The notes: generated by a model not told the origin, from the sequence alone. DNA of 17,137 nt from Gemmatimonadota bacterium (GCA_021295835.1 JAGWBP010000039.1:1-17137); one strand, 5' to 3'. Counted from the stretch's first letter, positions 7,940 to 15,716 are shown. Numbers and translations are program-made.

Positions 7940-7966
7940 GTCACGGTGGCGCAACCGCCAGGTGAC
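7940..7966. promoter_or_regulatory. Dyad upstream of pstS
   Basis: Arms GTCAC (7940-7944) plus TGGCG pair with CGCCA plus GTGAC (7962-7966) around the loop CAAC, with a small internal bulge. It lies 50-76 nt upstream of the pstS start and 3' of the porin gene. It could be an operator, an attenuating hairpin or the porin mRNA end. No T-run follows on the minus strand. A GTCAC/GTGAC pair recurs upstream of the porin at 9255-9268. Confidence 0.35.
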
Positions 7967-8005
7967 GACACTGTACCGATGTTCTCCGGGCAACCCCGGG
8001 GGCGG

Positions 8006-9121
8006 TCAGTAGTAGAGGTAGGTCTGTACCTTGCACGAGTACTGCGTGGACTGGGGCCCTTGTCGGTAGATGTCCAGGTTGGCGCCGATCCGGTTTCTGC
8101 CCTTTAGGTAGAGGAAGAGGCCGGGGGTGACGACCATCCCTGCGTCGGTGGGGGTCGTCCTCTCCGGATCTCCCCGGCTGACTCGCGCCATCGGCTCTAT
8201 CGCCTCCAGCCGCGACCCCTCCAGCGGGAAATAGCGGCTGAGAATCCCCTGCCAGGCGAGGAACCGGGGCGGCCCGTCCTCCGTCGGTTCCAGCCAGTTG
8301 GCACCGGCAACGAGACCAAGCTGCAGATGCGTGCCGTCGCGGAAGCCGCCGAGCTCGAGGTCCGCTCCGAACGCGGTGGCGACCCGGCTGCTGTCGCGGG
8401 AGTCGAGGTAGTCGTGCCTGGACACGTTTCCCGCAAGTGTCACGTCGTCGGTCAGATCCAGCGACAGGCGGGCGGCCAGCGACTTGCCCGAATTCTCGTC
8501 GGACCCCGACGTGCCTGTGCCGTTGGTGAGCGTTGCCATGTAGCGGACCCGTTCGCCAAGCGATCCGTCCACCTTCACCCCGATGTCGCGGTCCGAGTAT
8601 CCTAGCTTCTCGGTGAACCGGCTGAGCGAGCACACCCCGCCCACCCCTGCGCACGCATCCACCCCGTCGATCCGACCGGTCCTCTCCACCACCACGATCT
8701 CGGTGGAGCTGTTCAGCTCGAAGAGGTCGAAGGCGCGCTTGAACTGCCCCATCGAGACCCTGAAGGCGCGGTCGAAGCCGAGTCGGAAGTACGCGTCCTT
8801 CACCTCCAGCTTCCCGCCCCCGAAGTCGGGTTGAACGCGGGCGTCGAGAAGCGGCGTGACGCGCACGTCGATGGTGAGCCGGGCGCGGCGCGTGAAGAAG
8901 TCGGTGGCCTTGCCGTAGTCGGCCGAGCTCGTGGCGAACTGCGTATGGAGACGGCCTCCGAAGCGAATCTCCCCACCTCGGGCGCTGATATCCGCCTGTC
9001 CCGCCAGCGCTGTGGGGGTGGCTACAAGGCAAAGCGCCAAGGGCCATCTGGGCGGCCGGCACGCCCCGCCAGGGCGGCGAGCGGCGAGGTGCCGGGCCGA
9101 GAGGGAGGGATTCCTGTCCAC
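8006..9121 (-). CDS. Phosphate-selective porin, OprO/OprP family
   Basis: An outer-membrane beta-barrel of about 371 aa. The body has the OprO/OprP pattern: GGRLHTQFAT at the mature N-terminus, FFTRRARLTIDVRVTPLLDARVQPDFGGGKLEVKDAY, then MGQFKRAFDLFEL (the strand after the first loops), SDRDIGVKVDG and many alternating barrel strands. It ends in the aromatic QTYLYY, a barrel-assembly C-terminus. The frame is open to 9307. I choose GTG 9121 because it gives a signal peptide (Arg-rich n-region, WPLALCLVATPTALAG h-region and cleavage site); GGAGG lies about 14 nt upstream, which is long. The start is therefore uncertain. It sits directly upstream of pstS on the same strand, consistent with phosphate entry across the outer membrane. 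The preference for phosphate or polyphosphate is inferred from family and context. Confidence 0.85.
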   Translation of the reverse strand: MDRNPSLSARHLAARRPGGACRPPRWPLALCLVATPTALAGQADISARGGEIRFGGRLHTQFATSSADYGKATDFFTRRARLTIDVRVTPLLDARVQPDFGGGKLEVKDAYFRLGFDRAFRVSMGQFKRAFDLFELNSSTEIVVVERTGRIDGVDACAGVGGVCSLSRFTEKLGYSDRDIGVKVDGSLGERVRYMATLTNGTGTSGSDENSGKSLAARLSLDLTDDVTLAGNVSRHDYLDSRDSSRVATAFGADLELGGFRDGTHLQLGLVAGANWLEPTEDGPPRFLAWQGILSRYFPLEGSRLEAIEPMARVSRGDPERTTPTDAGMVVTPGLFLYLKGRNRIGANLDIYRQGPQSTQYSCKVQTYLYY

Positions 9122-9254
9122 GGGGTGCCGTGCAGCCTCCTGTGCAGTGGATCGGCGGTCGGGCGAGGGGGCGTTGGTCCCGCCGCCAGCTCCGAATGAG
9201 CCTCCACCGTACAGGCCCCATGTAACGATAGTGCTACCAAACGGGTGCGAAGCG

Positions 9255-9268
9255 GTCACATTCGTGAC
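9255..9268. promoter_or_regulatory. Short perfect dyad upstream of the porin gene
   Basis: GTCAC-ATTC-GTGAC, a 5-4-5 inverted repeat about 135 nt upstream of the chosen porin start. It is a possible operator. It shares its arm sequence with the dyad before pstS, but the spacer differs, so a common regulator is only a suggestion. Confidence 0.3.
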
Positions 9269-9371
9269 ATGTGCGTAGCGGGCGCGTTCCGGTTGGGCGA
9301 CGAGCACGAACCGTGGGTCTCCGCTCCCAGCGCGGCGGGGCAGAGCGATAGCGGCACTCCGTGTCGCCCCG

Positions 9372-9400
9372 TTGACTCCCGTCGCCCCGCTGGCGATTCT
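9372..9400 (+). promoter_or_regulatory. Candidate sigma70-type promoter for tRNA-Asn and the downstream genes
   Basis: TTGACT at 9372-9377, a 17-nt spacer and GATTCT at 9395-9400. Initiation would fall near 9407, about 11 nt before the mature tRNA 5' end at 9418. The -35 is strong and the -10 is weak. Confidence 0.45.
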
Positions 9401-9417
9401 TCCAGGCCGTTCACCGA

Positions 9418-9490
9418 TCCCGCGTAGCTCAGCTGGTAGAGCAGACGGCTGTTAACCGTCGGGTCGCAGGTTCGAGTCCTGCCGCGGGAG
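9418..9490 (+). tRNA. tRNA-Asn(GTT)
   Basis: A complete cloverleaf of 73 nt. The acceptor TCCCGCG (9418-9424) pairs with CGCGGGA (9483-9489), with discriminator G9490. The D-arm is GCTC-AGCTGGTA-GAGC. The anticodon stem is GACGG/CCGTC with loop CTGTTAA, so the anticodon is GTT at 9451-9453. The T-arm is GCAGG-TTCGAGT-CCTGC. CCA is not encoded. As a GUN-anticodon tRNA it is a substrate class for queuosine, whose last synthesis enzyme is encoded downstream. Confidence 0.97.
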
Positions 9491-9507
9491 TACTCAAGGA
9501 AGAGGCC

Positions 9508-12048
9508 ATGCCCCCCGCTGTTCCACCCCGTAGTCGCACGTTCGCGGATCTGCTAGCGGCCCGTCGCACGGGCGTCGCCATCTCGGCGGCGTGCGCAGCG
9601 TTGGCCTGGTTGCCGGACTGCCTTGCAGCGCAATCGGGGTCTCTTGGCCACACCGTGGCGTTCGTCGCGTCGCAGCTCCTGGTGGCCGAGCCGACGACCT
9701 CCTTTCGTCCGGGGTCGGTCTACCTCTACGAAGAGTCGGGCGGCGCGTGGGAGGTCGGCGGTGCGCTCCACGCTCCGGATGCCGAGCGGGCCGACGGATT
9801 CGGCACTCTGCTGGCGGGCGACGGTGGGACCCTCTTCGTGGGGCAGAGGGGCGGCCCGCTGCACGTCTTCGAGCGGAGCGAGACGGGCGAGTGGCGGCAC
9901 AGCGCGAGGATCGAGGACGACGCGATCGCCGGGCTCGATCCCGATTGCCGGTTCGACGGGTACTGCGGCACCGACTTCGGGCTGAGCATCGCCGCCTCGG
10001 GTGGGTGGCTGCTGGTCGGGGTGACCGAGAGAGGGGGCGAATCGGTGAACGGGGGCGAAGATGACGAGAAGGCCCCTGGAATCGTCTACGCGTACCGGCG
10101 CATGGAAGCCGGAAATTGGGCGAGGCACGGAGTGATCCAGCCTGCGGACGGCGTTGGCGGCGACCGCTTTGGCGCGACGCTCGCCCTCTCGGAAGATGGC
10201 CTCCTCGTCGGATCGCCCGGGTGGACGACACCGGATCTGGATGCCGAGGGAGCGGGGCGTGTGCATTACTATCGCCCGGGTGGCGGCGAGTGGACCGAGG
10301 TCCAGGAGATCGCCGACGCGACCGAGGCGGGTGCGGGCTTCGGCGCGGCTATGGCGGTCTCGGGGGACCATCTGCTCGTCGGGGCACCGGGGGCCGATGG
10401 CAGCCGCGGTCGCGTCTTCAGGTACGCCTGGAGCAGCGAGGAGTCGCGGTGGACTAGCTCAGGCGAGCCGCTATCACTGGCCGCTGCGGAGGAGGGCGAC
10501 CACTTCGGCGCGGCGGTCGCCTTTGCCGGCCACGACATCTGGGTCGGGGCGCCTGCCGAGCGTGGCTACGAGACGGGGTCGGTGTTTGTCTACGAGGGCG
10601 ACGAGGACGGCCTGCGGTCGTCGGCACCCCGGCGTTTCCGGCTGCCCCCGGCAGAGACGGTCGGGAGCGACCGCTTCGGCACCCTGATCACGGCGGGTGC
10701 GGGAGTCGTAGCGGTCGCGGCGCCCGGCATGCACCACAGAGCCGGTTCCGTCCACCTCTTCGGGCGCGACGAAGGCGGCGCCTGGGGAATCCTCGCCGCA
10801 CTCACGAGCGAACCGGACGCGCTCTCGACATCGCTGGCCGAGGCCCCCCACATCTGCAGCGACGGCTGGATCGGACCCTTCGCCTGCGACGGCGTCGCCC
10901 TGCTGGCGCACCTGTCGACGGCCCAGCTCAGGGATGGCGACCGCAGTCGCGGCGTGCGCACCAACGACAACTGGGGGTGGACCGACCCCGAGACCGGCCG
11001 CGAGTACGCCATCGTCGGCCGCAACGACGGCACCTCGTTCGTCGACATCACCGACCCTGCCGACCCTATCCTGGTCGCCGATCTTCCCAAGACCCCCGGC
11101 ACGCCTCCCTCGCAGCTCTGGCGGGACATCAAGACGTACCGCGATCATGCCTTCATCGTGGCAGATGGCGCGGGTGAGCACGGCATGCAGGTCTTCGATC
11201 TGACGCGGCTCCGCAGTCTGTCGGCCTCCCAGATGCCCGCGCTCATCGAGCCGGACGCGCACTACGCCGAGGTCGCCAGCGTGCACAATATCGTGATCGA
11301 CGAGGAGACCGGCTTCGCATACGCGGTCGGCAGCCGAGGCGGCGGCGAGGCGTGCGGCGGCGGCCTGCACATGATCGACATTCGGGAGCCGACGCACCCG
11401 AGCTTCGTGGGGTGCGGCTCCGACGAGAGCATCCACGACTCGCAGTGCGTCGTGTACCGGGGACCCGACGAGCGCTACCGGGGGCGCGAGATCTGCCTCA
11501 ACTCGAATGGCGACACCTTCGAGATCGTGGACGTCACCGACAGGAAGGATCCGGCGACGCTCTCGAGCGGCTCTTCGAGCAGCCCCGCCTACATCCACCA
11601 GGGTTGGCTGACACCCGACCATCGCTACTTCTACCAGAACGACGAGGCCGACGTGATCGCAGGGAACGCGGCCACGACGCGCACCCTGATCTGGGAGCTG
11701 AGCGATGTGGAGGACCCCGTGCTAGTCAGGGAGTTCATGGGGTCCGAGCCCGCCAGCGCCCACAACCTGTACGTCAAGGGCGACCTGATGTACCAGGCCA
11801 ACTACCTCTACGGCCTCCATGTGCTCGACATCTCGGACCGGGAGAATCCGCGCGAGGTGGCGCACTTCGACACGGCGCCCTTCGACGAAGGGGCGGGCTT
11901 CGGCGGGGCGTGGAGCAACTACCCCTACTTCGAGTCCGGCACGGTGATCGTCACCAGCATGCAGGAGGGGCTGTTCATTCTGAGGACGGAGCTGGAGGGG
12001 GCGGAGGCCAGCGCGGCAACCGAGCAGGGGGCGCGGCCCGCCGGTTGA
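9508..12048 (+). CDS. Secreted FG-GAP / choice-of-anchor B family protein
   Basis: 846 aa. An N-terminal signal peptide (Arg-rich start, hydrophobic VAISAACAALAW, cleavage near LAA-QS at about 41) indicates export. Residues about 50-440 form repeated FG-GAP-like blades with recurring FG-, LLVG(A/S)PG and GRV-Y/GSVYLYE motifs, probably an integrin-like seven-bladed propeller. Residues about 465-830 match choice-of-anchor B (LVIVD-type repeats): SVHNIVIDEETGFAYAVGS, DSQCVVYRGPDERY, YIHQGWLTPDHRYF, SAHNLYVKGDLMYQANY and VLDISD. No sorting domain or transmembrane anchor follows; the C-terminus is a low-complexity Ala/Glu/Gly tail. AAGGAAGAGG lies just before the ATG. The start is only 17 nt after tRNA-Asn. 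The function of this family is not established; extracellular binding or adhesion is a guess. Confidence 0.9.
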   Translation: MPPAVPPRSRTFADLLAARRTGVAISAACAALAWLPDCLAAQSGSLGHTVAFVASQLLVAEPTTSFRPGSVYLYEESGGAWEVGGALHAPDAERADGFGTLLAGDGGTLFVGQRGGPLHVFERSETGEWRHSARIEDDAIAGLDPDCRFDGYCGTDFGLSIAASGGWLLVGVTERGGESVNGGEDDEKAPGIVYAYRRMEAGNWARHGVIQPADGVGGDRFGATLALSEDGLLVGSPGWTTPDLDAEGAGRVHYYRPGGGEWTEVQEIADATEAGAGFGAAMAVSGDHLLVGAPGADGSRGRVFRYAWSSEESRWTSSGEPLSLAAAEEGDHFGAAVAFAGHDIWVGAPAERGYETGSVFVYEGDEDGLRSSAPRRFRLPPAETVGSDRFGTLITAGAGVVAVAAPGMHHRAGSVHLFGRDEGGAWGILAALTSEPDALSTSLAEAPHICSDGWIGPFACDGVALLAHLSTAQLRDGDRSRGVRTNDNWGWTDPETGREYAIVGRNDGTSFVDITDPADPILVADLPKTPGTPPSQLWRDIKTYRDHAFIVADGAGEHGMQVFDLTRLRSLSASQMPALIEPDAHYAEVASVHNIVIDEETGFAYAVGSRGGGEACGGGLHMIDIREPTHPSFVGCGSDESIHDSQCVVYRGPDERYRGREICLNSNGDTFEIVDVTDRKDPATLSSGSSSSPAYIHQGWLTPDHRYFYQNDEADVIAGNAATTRTLIWELSDVEDPVLVREFMGSEPASAHNLYVKGDLMYQANYLYGLHVLDISDRENPREVAHFDTAPFDEGAGFGGAWSNYPYFESGTVIVTSMQEGLFILRTELEGAEASAATEQGARPAG

Positions 12049-13232
12049 GCCGACTCGTACTCGACCCGGACCGCGTCGTCGAGGAGGCCCGCGCGGTCGG
12101 GTTTCAGGAGGCGGGCGTGGTAGCCAGGGCCGAGAGCGAACATGTCGGCCACCTGGAGCGCTGGCTTGCAGCCGACCTGCACGGAGAGATGGGGTACCTG
12201 GCGACTTTCAGCGCGGTGGAGCGCCGCGCCGACATGAGGCGCACCTTCCCCGACTTCGCCAGCGCGGTGGTCGTCGCCCACTCCTACGCCGACGACGAAC
12301 CCTCGAGTTCGCCCGACGACCCGTCGAGAGCGATTGTGGCCCGCTACGCACGCGGCCGCGACTACCACGGTGTGGTCGCCGAGGGGCTCGAGGATCTGGC
12401 GAGGCGTCTTCAGACGCTGGCGGGCCGCCCGCTCCGCCATCTTGGCTACGCCGACACCGGCCCCCTCATGGAGCGGGAGCTCGCGATGAGGGCCGGGATC
12501 GGCTGGTTCGGCAAGAACACGCTCCTGATCGACCCGCGCGGTGGCTCGTACTTCTTCCTCGGGGTATTGCTCACCGACCTGGAGCTGGAGCCTTCCGCAC
12601 CCTTCGAGCGGGAGCACTGCGGCTCGTGCCGAAGCTGCCTGGACGCATGCCCGACCGGGGCGCTGCTAGGGCGCGACGAGCGGGGCGCACCCGTGATGGA
12701 CGCCAGCAGGTGCATATCCTACCTCACGATTGAGCTGCGGGGCCCGATCCCGGAGGCGCTCCGTCCGGCGATCGGCAACCGGGTCTTCGGGTGCGACATC
12801 TGCCAGGAGGTGTGCCCTTGGAACCACCGCTTCTCCGCGCCCACCGACGAGACCGAGTACATGTCGACGCCTGGCGGTCCGAACGGTCGGTCGCTGCTGG
12901 CGCTGGCCGCCGAGCTGCTCGATATCTCGGGCAAGGCCTTCCTGCGACGGTACCGGGACTCGCCGCTCTCGCGGCCGCGGCGAAACGGCATGCTCCGCAA
13001 TGTCTGCGTAGCGCTGGGCAACTGGGGGTCCGACGAGGCACGTCCGCTCCTGGAGCGGGCCGCAAGGGACCATTCGCCCCTTGTGCGCGAGCACGCCGAG
13101 TGGGCGCTTGCCCGGCTAGCCGGGACCCCGTATACAGCGTCCGACAGAGCGCGAACGGACCCGGTGGCGCTTCCGTTGGCACGAAGCCGAGCCGCCCCGG
13201 GGAACACATCGCCCGACCGGGTGTACCGGTAG
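12045..13232 (+). CDS. queG: Epoxyqueuosine reductase QueG
   Basis: 395 aa. It catalyses the last step of queuosine synthesis, reduction of epoxyqueuosine in tRNA with a cobalamin and iron-sulfur enzyme. Visible signatures are RYARGRDYH with the conserved Asp (about 104-112), GWFGKNTLLIDPRGGSYFFL, a first 4Fe-4S site CGSCRSCLDACPTGAL, SRCISYLTIELRG and a second site CDICQEVCPWN. A HEAT-like helical tail (LRNVCVALGNWGSDEARPLL) is typical for tRNA contact. The only suitable start is the TTG at 12045, overlapping the upstream stop as TTGA. The open frame reaches back to 11352, but that part is a shadow of the previous gene. About 35 poorly conserved residues follow the HEAT part. It acts on tRNAs with GUN anticodons, including the tRNA-Asn encoded at 9418. 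Confidence 0.93.
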   Translation: MSRLVLDPDRVVEEARAVGFQEAGVVARAESEHVGHLERWLAADLHGEMGYLATFSAVERRADMRRTFPDFASAVVVAHSYADDEPSSSPDDPSRAIVARYARGRDYHGVVAEGLEDLARRLQTLAGRPLRHLGYADTGPLMERELAMRAGIGWFGKNTLLIDPRGGSYFFLGVLLTDLELEPSAPFEREHCGSCRSCLDACPTGALLGRDERGAPVMDASRCISYLTIELRGPIPEALRPAIGNRVFGCDICQEVCPWNHRFSAPTDETEYMSTPGGPNGRSLLALAAELLDISGKAFLRRYRDSPLSRPRRNGMLRNVCVALGNWGSDEARPLLERAARDHSPLVREHAEWALARLAGTPYTASDRARTDPVALPLARSRAAPGNTSPDRVYR

Positions 13233-13297
13233 CTGGTAGCGGCACACGGATGATTGCCCTAGCCTGTTCGGGCGTCCCCTTTTCCGGAGAAATGACG

Positions 13298-13920
13298 ATG
13301 CGAAGAATTCACCGCCTGGCCATCCTCTCGACGATCGCCTGCGCGATCCCCGGGGGCGCTGCGGCGCAGCAGATCTGGGACGAGATGCGAAGCGAGGCCT
13401 TCGGGGCGCTGAATGTCGCGATTCCAGTTGGCGAGTTTGGCCAACACGTCGAGCTAGGGGGCGGTATGGGCACCGGGTTCGTCCTCTTCCTCGACCCCGA
13501 GCGGCGCGTCGGAGTGCGCACCGAGGCCGGCTTCATAGTCTATGGATTCGATACGAAGACGCGTCCCTTCAGCCGCACGATCCCCCAGGTCGAGCTCGAT
13601 GTGCAGACAACCAACGAGATCCTGTCGGCGGGAGTCGGCCCGCAGATCTACCTCGGGACCGCTTCGCCAACGCCATCCTCTTCCACCTCGGCGGCCTCGA
13701 CCTCTACCCCGATGGCCTGCCCGCATGACCTGAGAACCACCCATTGTCGCTGAGCCTCTCGGCGTCGTATCAGCGAAATGGGCTCACCGAGTACCTGACC
13801 GGCGGCACCGACGACCTGCACAAACTCCCGCGCGGCGGCTGGAGCTTCAGGCCCAAGGAGAGCGAGGCAAACCTGATCACCTGCAGGGCCGCGCTCTCGG
13901 TTGCGCTGGGGCGGCGCTAG
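13298..13920 (+). pseudogene. Decayed outer-membrane beta-barrel protein
   Basis: The ATG at 13298 has GGAG 8 nt upstream and opens a signal peptide (MRRIHRLAILSTIACAIPGG, then AAAQQ). It is followed by ALNVAIPVGEFGQHV, VRTEAGFIVYGFDT and ILSAGVGPQIYLGT, strands typical of small Gemmatimonadota-like outer-membrane barrels. Near 13655-13663 the frame is lost. FANAILFHLGGLDLYP appears in another frame, which meets TGA at 13726. After that stop the same frame reads LSLSASYQRNGLTEYLTGGT and ends SVALGRR at 13918-13920, a barrel C-terminus. The middle strands normally found between these parts are missing. I infer an internal deletion plus a stop codon. An intact annotation ending at 13753 would carry only a nonsense tail. 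Confidence 0.65.
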
Positions 13921-14187
13921 CAGGCGGCTCCAGGCGTCACATATGTAGCGCCGAGATTACATAGTGGCGACCCACATCCATGGGTTGAATCCGAACCGCG
14001 CGAAGCGAGGCCGGAGAAGGTCCCCCGCCCTTGCGGGAACCCGCCGGGCCGTGTACTGTGGAGCGAACCGGCCCGGTGCCCAGGGGGTATCTGGAGCGCG
14101 ATTTCGACCGACGGCGAGCTTCTGCCGAACACTTCCGTCACGCTGACGATCTCCGGAGAGGCGCGGGAGGCGATCGACGGGGGCGAG
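13921..14187 (+). other. Junction between barrel remnant and truncated metallopeptidase
   Basis: No gene of its own. The metallopeptidase frame is open from the TAG at 13918, but no ATG, GTG or TTG occurs in frame before 14188. Similarity to copy 1 begins around 14088-14101 (ISTDGELLPNTSVTLTISG against AISASGGLRPNTSVTLTVSG). The signal peptide and roughly the first 45 mature residues have no counterpart here. A small CCCGC-CCTT-GCGGG hairpin lies at 14024-14037. Confidence 0.5.
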
Positions 14188-15696
14188 GTGGTCTTCACCC
14201 TTCCGACGAAGGCGGCGATGGATCACGCCGGGGAAGGGTGGCCCCCGTACTACCCCTTCGGCGAGACGCTTCCGACCGAGGCCAGCTGGCGGCTGCCGGC
14301 GATGGGGCGGGGCGACACGTGGGAACGGACCGTGACGGTTCCCGGAGCCGTTGCCGGGTACTACATGGCTGCGGTCGCCGCCGACACGCATGGTCCGGCA
14401 AGCGCTCTCGGCCCGTACCTCTTCGACGATTCGCACGCCCAGGCGTGGATGTTCGTCTCGGCAACCAATGGCCAGCTAACGGACGTGTTCGAGGATTCGC
14501 TCTTTCCCGAGGGGGTACGGCCCGTGCCGGGACCGTTCACCACCGGGGCGGAGCTTCTATCCCGTCCGGCCACGCAGTCCACGATAGGCGATTCTGCATC
14601 ATATCTATACCTTTCGATTGGCTACTACCACAACAACGTGTGGCGGCCTGCGGTGGGTGCCGAGGTCTGGGGACAGTACATTACGGCAAATGGCGAACCT
14701 TCCGCCCTCCTCCCAATCCGCACCGTGCCCGAGGACGGGATCGTACAGTTCCCCTGCCCGACTGAGAACATGCCTTACATGCGAGGGGGGAGCTTTCTGC
14801 CGCGGACACTATATATCAATGGACGGCTAAATTTCGTCACACATATAGACGGCTACCGCTACCAGTGTCAAACCCAGTTCATCGCAACTAGGGTGTTGCG
14901 GTATAGCGGCCCCGCATACGACTACCTGCCGTGGCGGAACCTCAGCGACGCCATCCCTCTCATCAACGACCACTTCGGATACTCGCGGAGCCGTCTCGAG
15001 TGGGAGGTGGACTTGGGTTACTCTGGGGCGGTCTTCAAGCATTTTTTTTGCTGTTATACCGAGCATATCAAATTTGGGGGGGATAGCTACCACCACGCCC
15101 CGACAGCCGCCCACGAGTACACGCACGCATTGCACTACGAGTCGATGGGAGGATTGTGGGGGACGGATAACTGTAGCCCACACGAGTACTATCGTCCGTC
15201 ATCGTATACGTGCGCGTTCTCGGAGGGTCTCGCTGGCTATGGCGCCTGGGTTGGGTCACCCAGAAATTTTGGACCCAAAGCGTTGGAGACAGTTCCGGAC
15301 ACACTGCGGGACGGTTCGCCGACAACGCCGAAGCCCAAGGTCGAGGCCCACGTCGCCGCGCTGTTCTACGACCTGATCGACGCCGGGACGGCCGGTCCCG
15401 ACCACCCCGGCGAAACCGGTGAGCCGGAGGACAAGACCCACTATGACTCCCACTACGTCATGAAGGTGTTTGCGACGTGCGAAGTTGAGTACCCACATTG
15501 GCTCCCGGATGACTGGGAAAAACGCAACGACGTAGCCGACTTCGTGTGGTGTCTCGAAAACCGTGTGGACACGGTGTTGCACGATAGCACCTTCCCCGGC
15601 ATCGGAGTGCCGCACGATTCGAGGGAGGAGGCTACCGAGCCGTCGGACTGGAGCCCCGACAGCATCCGATCGACCTGGCGTTGGAACCTGAAATAG
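14188..15696 (+). CDS. Zincin-type metallopeptidase (copy 2), 5'-truncated
   Basis: 502 aa from the first available GTG. Paralogue of the gene at 642-2391; shared stretches include FTLPTKAAMDHAGEGW, GPYLFDDSHAQAWMFVS, FPEGVRPVPGP, VPEDGIV, YLPWRNLSDAIPLINDHFGY and AHEYTHALHY. The zinc motif HExxH is at 309-313, with Glu346 in SEGLAGY at the same spacing as copy 1. Cys pairs around NC-PH, Y-CAF, TCEVEYP and VWCLE are conserved, which fits an exported, disulfide-bonded enzyme. The copy has no signal peptide because its 5' end is replaced by unrelated DNA, so secretion is doubtful and it may be non-functional although the frame is intact. A lower-GC patch near 14800-15090 includes T8 and G7 tracts. 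It is followed after 20 nt by a lipoprotein gene, mirroring copy 1. Confidence 0.75.
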   Translation: MVFTLPTKAAMDHAGEGWPPYYPFGETLPTEASWRLPAMGRGDTWERTVTVPGAVAGYYMAAVAADTHGPASALGPYLFDDSHAQAWMFVSATNGQLTDVFEDSLFPEGVRPVPGPFTTGAELLSRPATQSTIGDSASYLYLSIGYYHNNVWRPAVGAEVWGQYITANGEPSALLPIRTVPEDGIVQFPCPTENMPYMRGGSFLPRTLYINGRLNFVTHIDGYRYQCQTQFIATRVLRYSGPAYDYLPWRNLSDAIPLINDHFGYSRSRLEWEVDLGYSGAVFKHFFCCYTEHIKFGGDSYHHAPTAAHEYTHALHYESMGGLWGTDNCSPHEYYRPSSYTCAFSEGLAGYGAWVGSPRNFGPKALETVPDTLRDGSPTTPKPKVEAHVAALFYDLIDAGTAGPDHPGETGEPEDKTHYDSHYVMKVFATCEVEYPHWLPDDWEKRNDVADFVWCLENRVDTVLHDSTFPGIGVPHDSREEATEPSDWSPDSIRSTWRWNLK

Positions 15697-15716
15697 TCAA
15701 CCTGGAGGAGGGAACG

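Noticed and set aside
7891..8005. Classical PhoB box before pstS
   Set aside because: No pair of CTGTCAT-like direct repeats with 11-bp spacing could be read; only the GTCAC/GTGAC dyad is present.
9245..9427. Small open frame between the porin gene and the tRNA
   Set aside because: It runs into the tRNA gene, has no Shine-Dalgarno and no recognisable protein features.
9418..9490. tRNA-Asn as an integration attachment site
   Set aside because: No duplicated tRNA 3' end or integrase was found in the window.
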